A DNA stretch of 56,514 nucleotides, taken from Arthrobacter sp. UNC362MFTsu5.1 (GTDB taxonomy: Bacteria; Actinomycetota; Actinomycetes; Actinomycetales; Micrococcaceae). Below are positions 56,071 to 56,514 of the stretch, piece after piece. The stretch lies in assembly GCF_000685965.1 (NCBI RefSeq), contig NZ_JMLE01000031.1, positions 1 through 56,514 of the forward strand, read 5' to 3'. Each line of letters opens with the position of its first letter. Position 1 is the stretch's first letter. A program made the position numbers and the translations under genes. Below the pieces are notes generated by a model, which worked only from the letters and a program-made list of their open reading frames with translations, was not told the origin of the DNA and made no database searches.

Positions 56071-56514
56071 ATGAAACGGCTACTTCGATCCGTGACGCCC
56101 AAATCGGAACGGACGCCGAGTTATCGGCGTGCCGGGATCCTCCGCGGCACGGTTTTTGCGGTGGCCGGTGCTGCGTTGGTGGCGGGGGCGGTGATTTATC
56201 CGGGGTTTAAGACCACTGAGGTGGAGTTGAACGACGGCGGTGTGTGGGTGGTGAGTAAGGCCAGGAATGCTGTTGGGCGGTTGAATTATCCGTCGCGTGT
56301 GCTGGATGGTGCGGTGACTCCGGCGAGTACTACGTTCGATATTCTGCAGAATTCCGGTGATGTGTTTGTCGATGATGAGACCGGTTCGACGTTGAATCAG
56401 GTGTCGCCGGCGAATATGCAGTTGGGCGGGGATAAGCAGTTGCCGGGTGCGGCTGAGGTGAGTTTTGGTTCCGGGGTTATTTCGGTGACGGATCCGGCCA
56501 AGGGCAAGGTGTGG
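56071..56514 (+). CDS. N-terminal part of a membrane-anchored exported protein (partial)
   Basis: Starts at ATG 56071 after a GGGGGAAAA stretch and is open to the window edge (148 codons). A basic leader (MKRLLRSVTPKSERTPSYRRAG) precedes one hydrophobic helix at about 28-46 and then an extracellular beta-rich start (ELNDGGVWVVSKARNAVGRLNYPSRVLDG). Arthrobacter proteins of this type that I recall are large and carry Ig-like or fibronectin-III repeats further on; the part seen here is compatible but cannot prove it. Third codon positions are much richer in T than in neighbouring genes. Confidence 0.8.
   Translation, partial: MKRLLRSVTPKSERTPSYRRAGILRGTVFAVAGAALVAGAVIYPGFKTTEVELNDGGVWVVSKARNAVGRLNYPSRVLDGAVTPASTTFDILQNSGDVFVDDETGSTLNQVSPANMQLGGDKQLPGAAEVSFGSGVISVTDPAKGKVW

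Noticed and set aside
1..56514. tRNA genes, rRNA, CRISPR arrays, IS elements or phage integrases
   Set aside because: Reading both strands I found no transposase or integrase product, no regular spacer-repeat pattern and no cloverleaf I could support.

Overview
The window is high-GC actinobacterial DNA, most like Arthrobacter or Pseudarthrobacter (Micrococcaceae). The assignment rests on gene content and style: acyl-CoA carboxylase with an epsilon subunit, actinobacterial Mfd, a DUF222/HNH protein, a HemD-winged-helix fusion beside nirB, many GTG starts, and many TANNNT boxes exactly 6 nt before a start codon (leaderless mRNAs). I see no rRNA, tRNA, CRISPR array, transposase or phage gene. 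This is chromosomal DNA with some accessory islands.

Layout. 1-1443: tail of an SLH-like exported protein, a terminator, an AT-richer gap and an orphan SARP/BTAD regulator. 1583-6445: mfd followed 4 nt later by a YdjM-type membrane protein, then a small membrane protein. 6518-8235 (minus): deoC and a stand-alone NirB-like flavoprotein with a GlnR-like box. 8487-17710 (minus): a tightly coupled seven-gene operon of a GMC oxidoreductase, a membrane metallophosphoesterase, an alpha/beta hydrolase with a Cys nucleophile, an acetoacetate-decarboxylase-like protein, two small membrane proteins and a patatin-like lipase. Five of its six junctions are 4-nt ATGA/GTGA overlaps. I find no described system matching it and rank it as the best candidate for a new pathway acting on a hydrophobic substrate.

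17888-35122: a nitrate/nitrite assimilation region. nirB-cobA-hemD/wHTH lies on minus and nirD is divergent on plus, with a GlnR-like array of four half-sites 11 bp apart between them. Further on lies narK-nasC-nasB (minus). Housekeeping genes sit between: a phospho-sugar mutase, an Rrf2 regulator, purine nucleoside phosphorylase, a flavoprotein reductase, a membrane protein and a lipoprotein. An MHS-type transporter is divergent from narK.

36602-40113 (minus): a glutamine amidotransferase, the acyl-CoA carboxylase alpha chain (TTG start) and Maf. 40238-42199: a small ORF and a DUF222/HNH protein. 42335-45566 (minus): TetR-MMPL exporter pair. 45749-49791: a His-rich secreted protein, a dicarboxylate symporter and a DUF885 hydrolase, separated by strong inverted repeats. 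49901-51756 (minus): accD-accE, whose upstream palindrome TGTAG-N5-CTACA also occurs upstream of the alpha chain. 51980-55904 (plus): an SDR, birA (which biotinylates the carboxylase), a PH-domain membrane protein and a class III adenylate cyclase. 56071-end: start of a membrane-anchored exported protein with different codon use.

Functional themes are nitrogen assimilation with its siroheme supply and regulators, acyl-CoA carboxylase with its biotin ligase, and an uncharacterised lipid-type oxidation operon.
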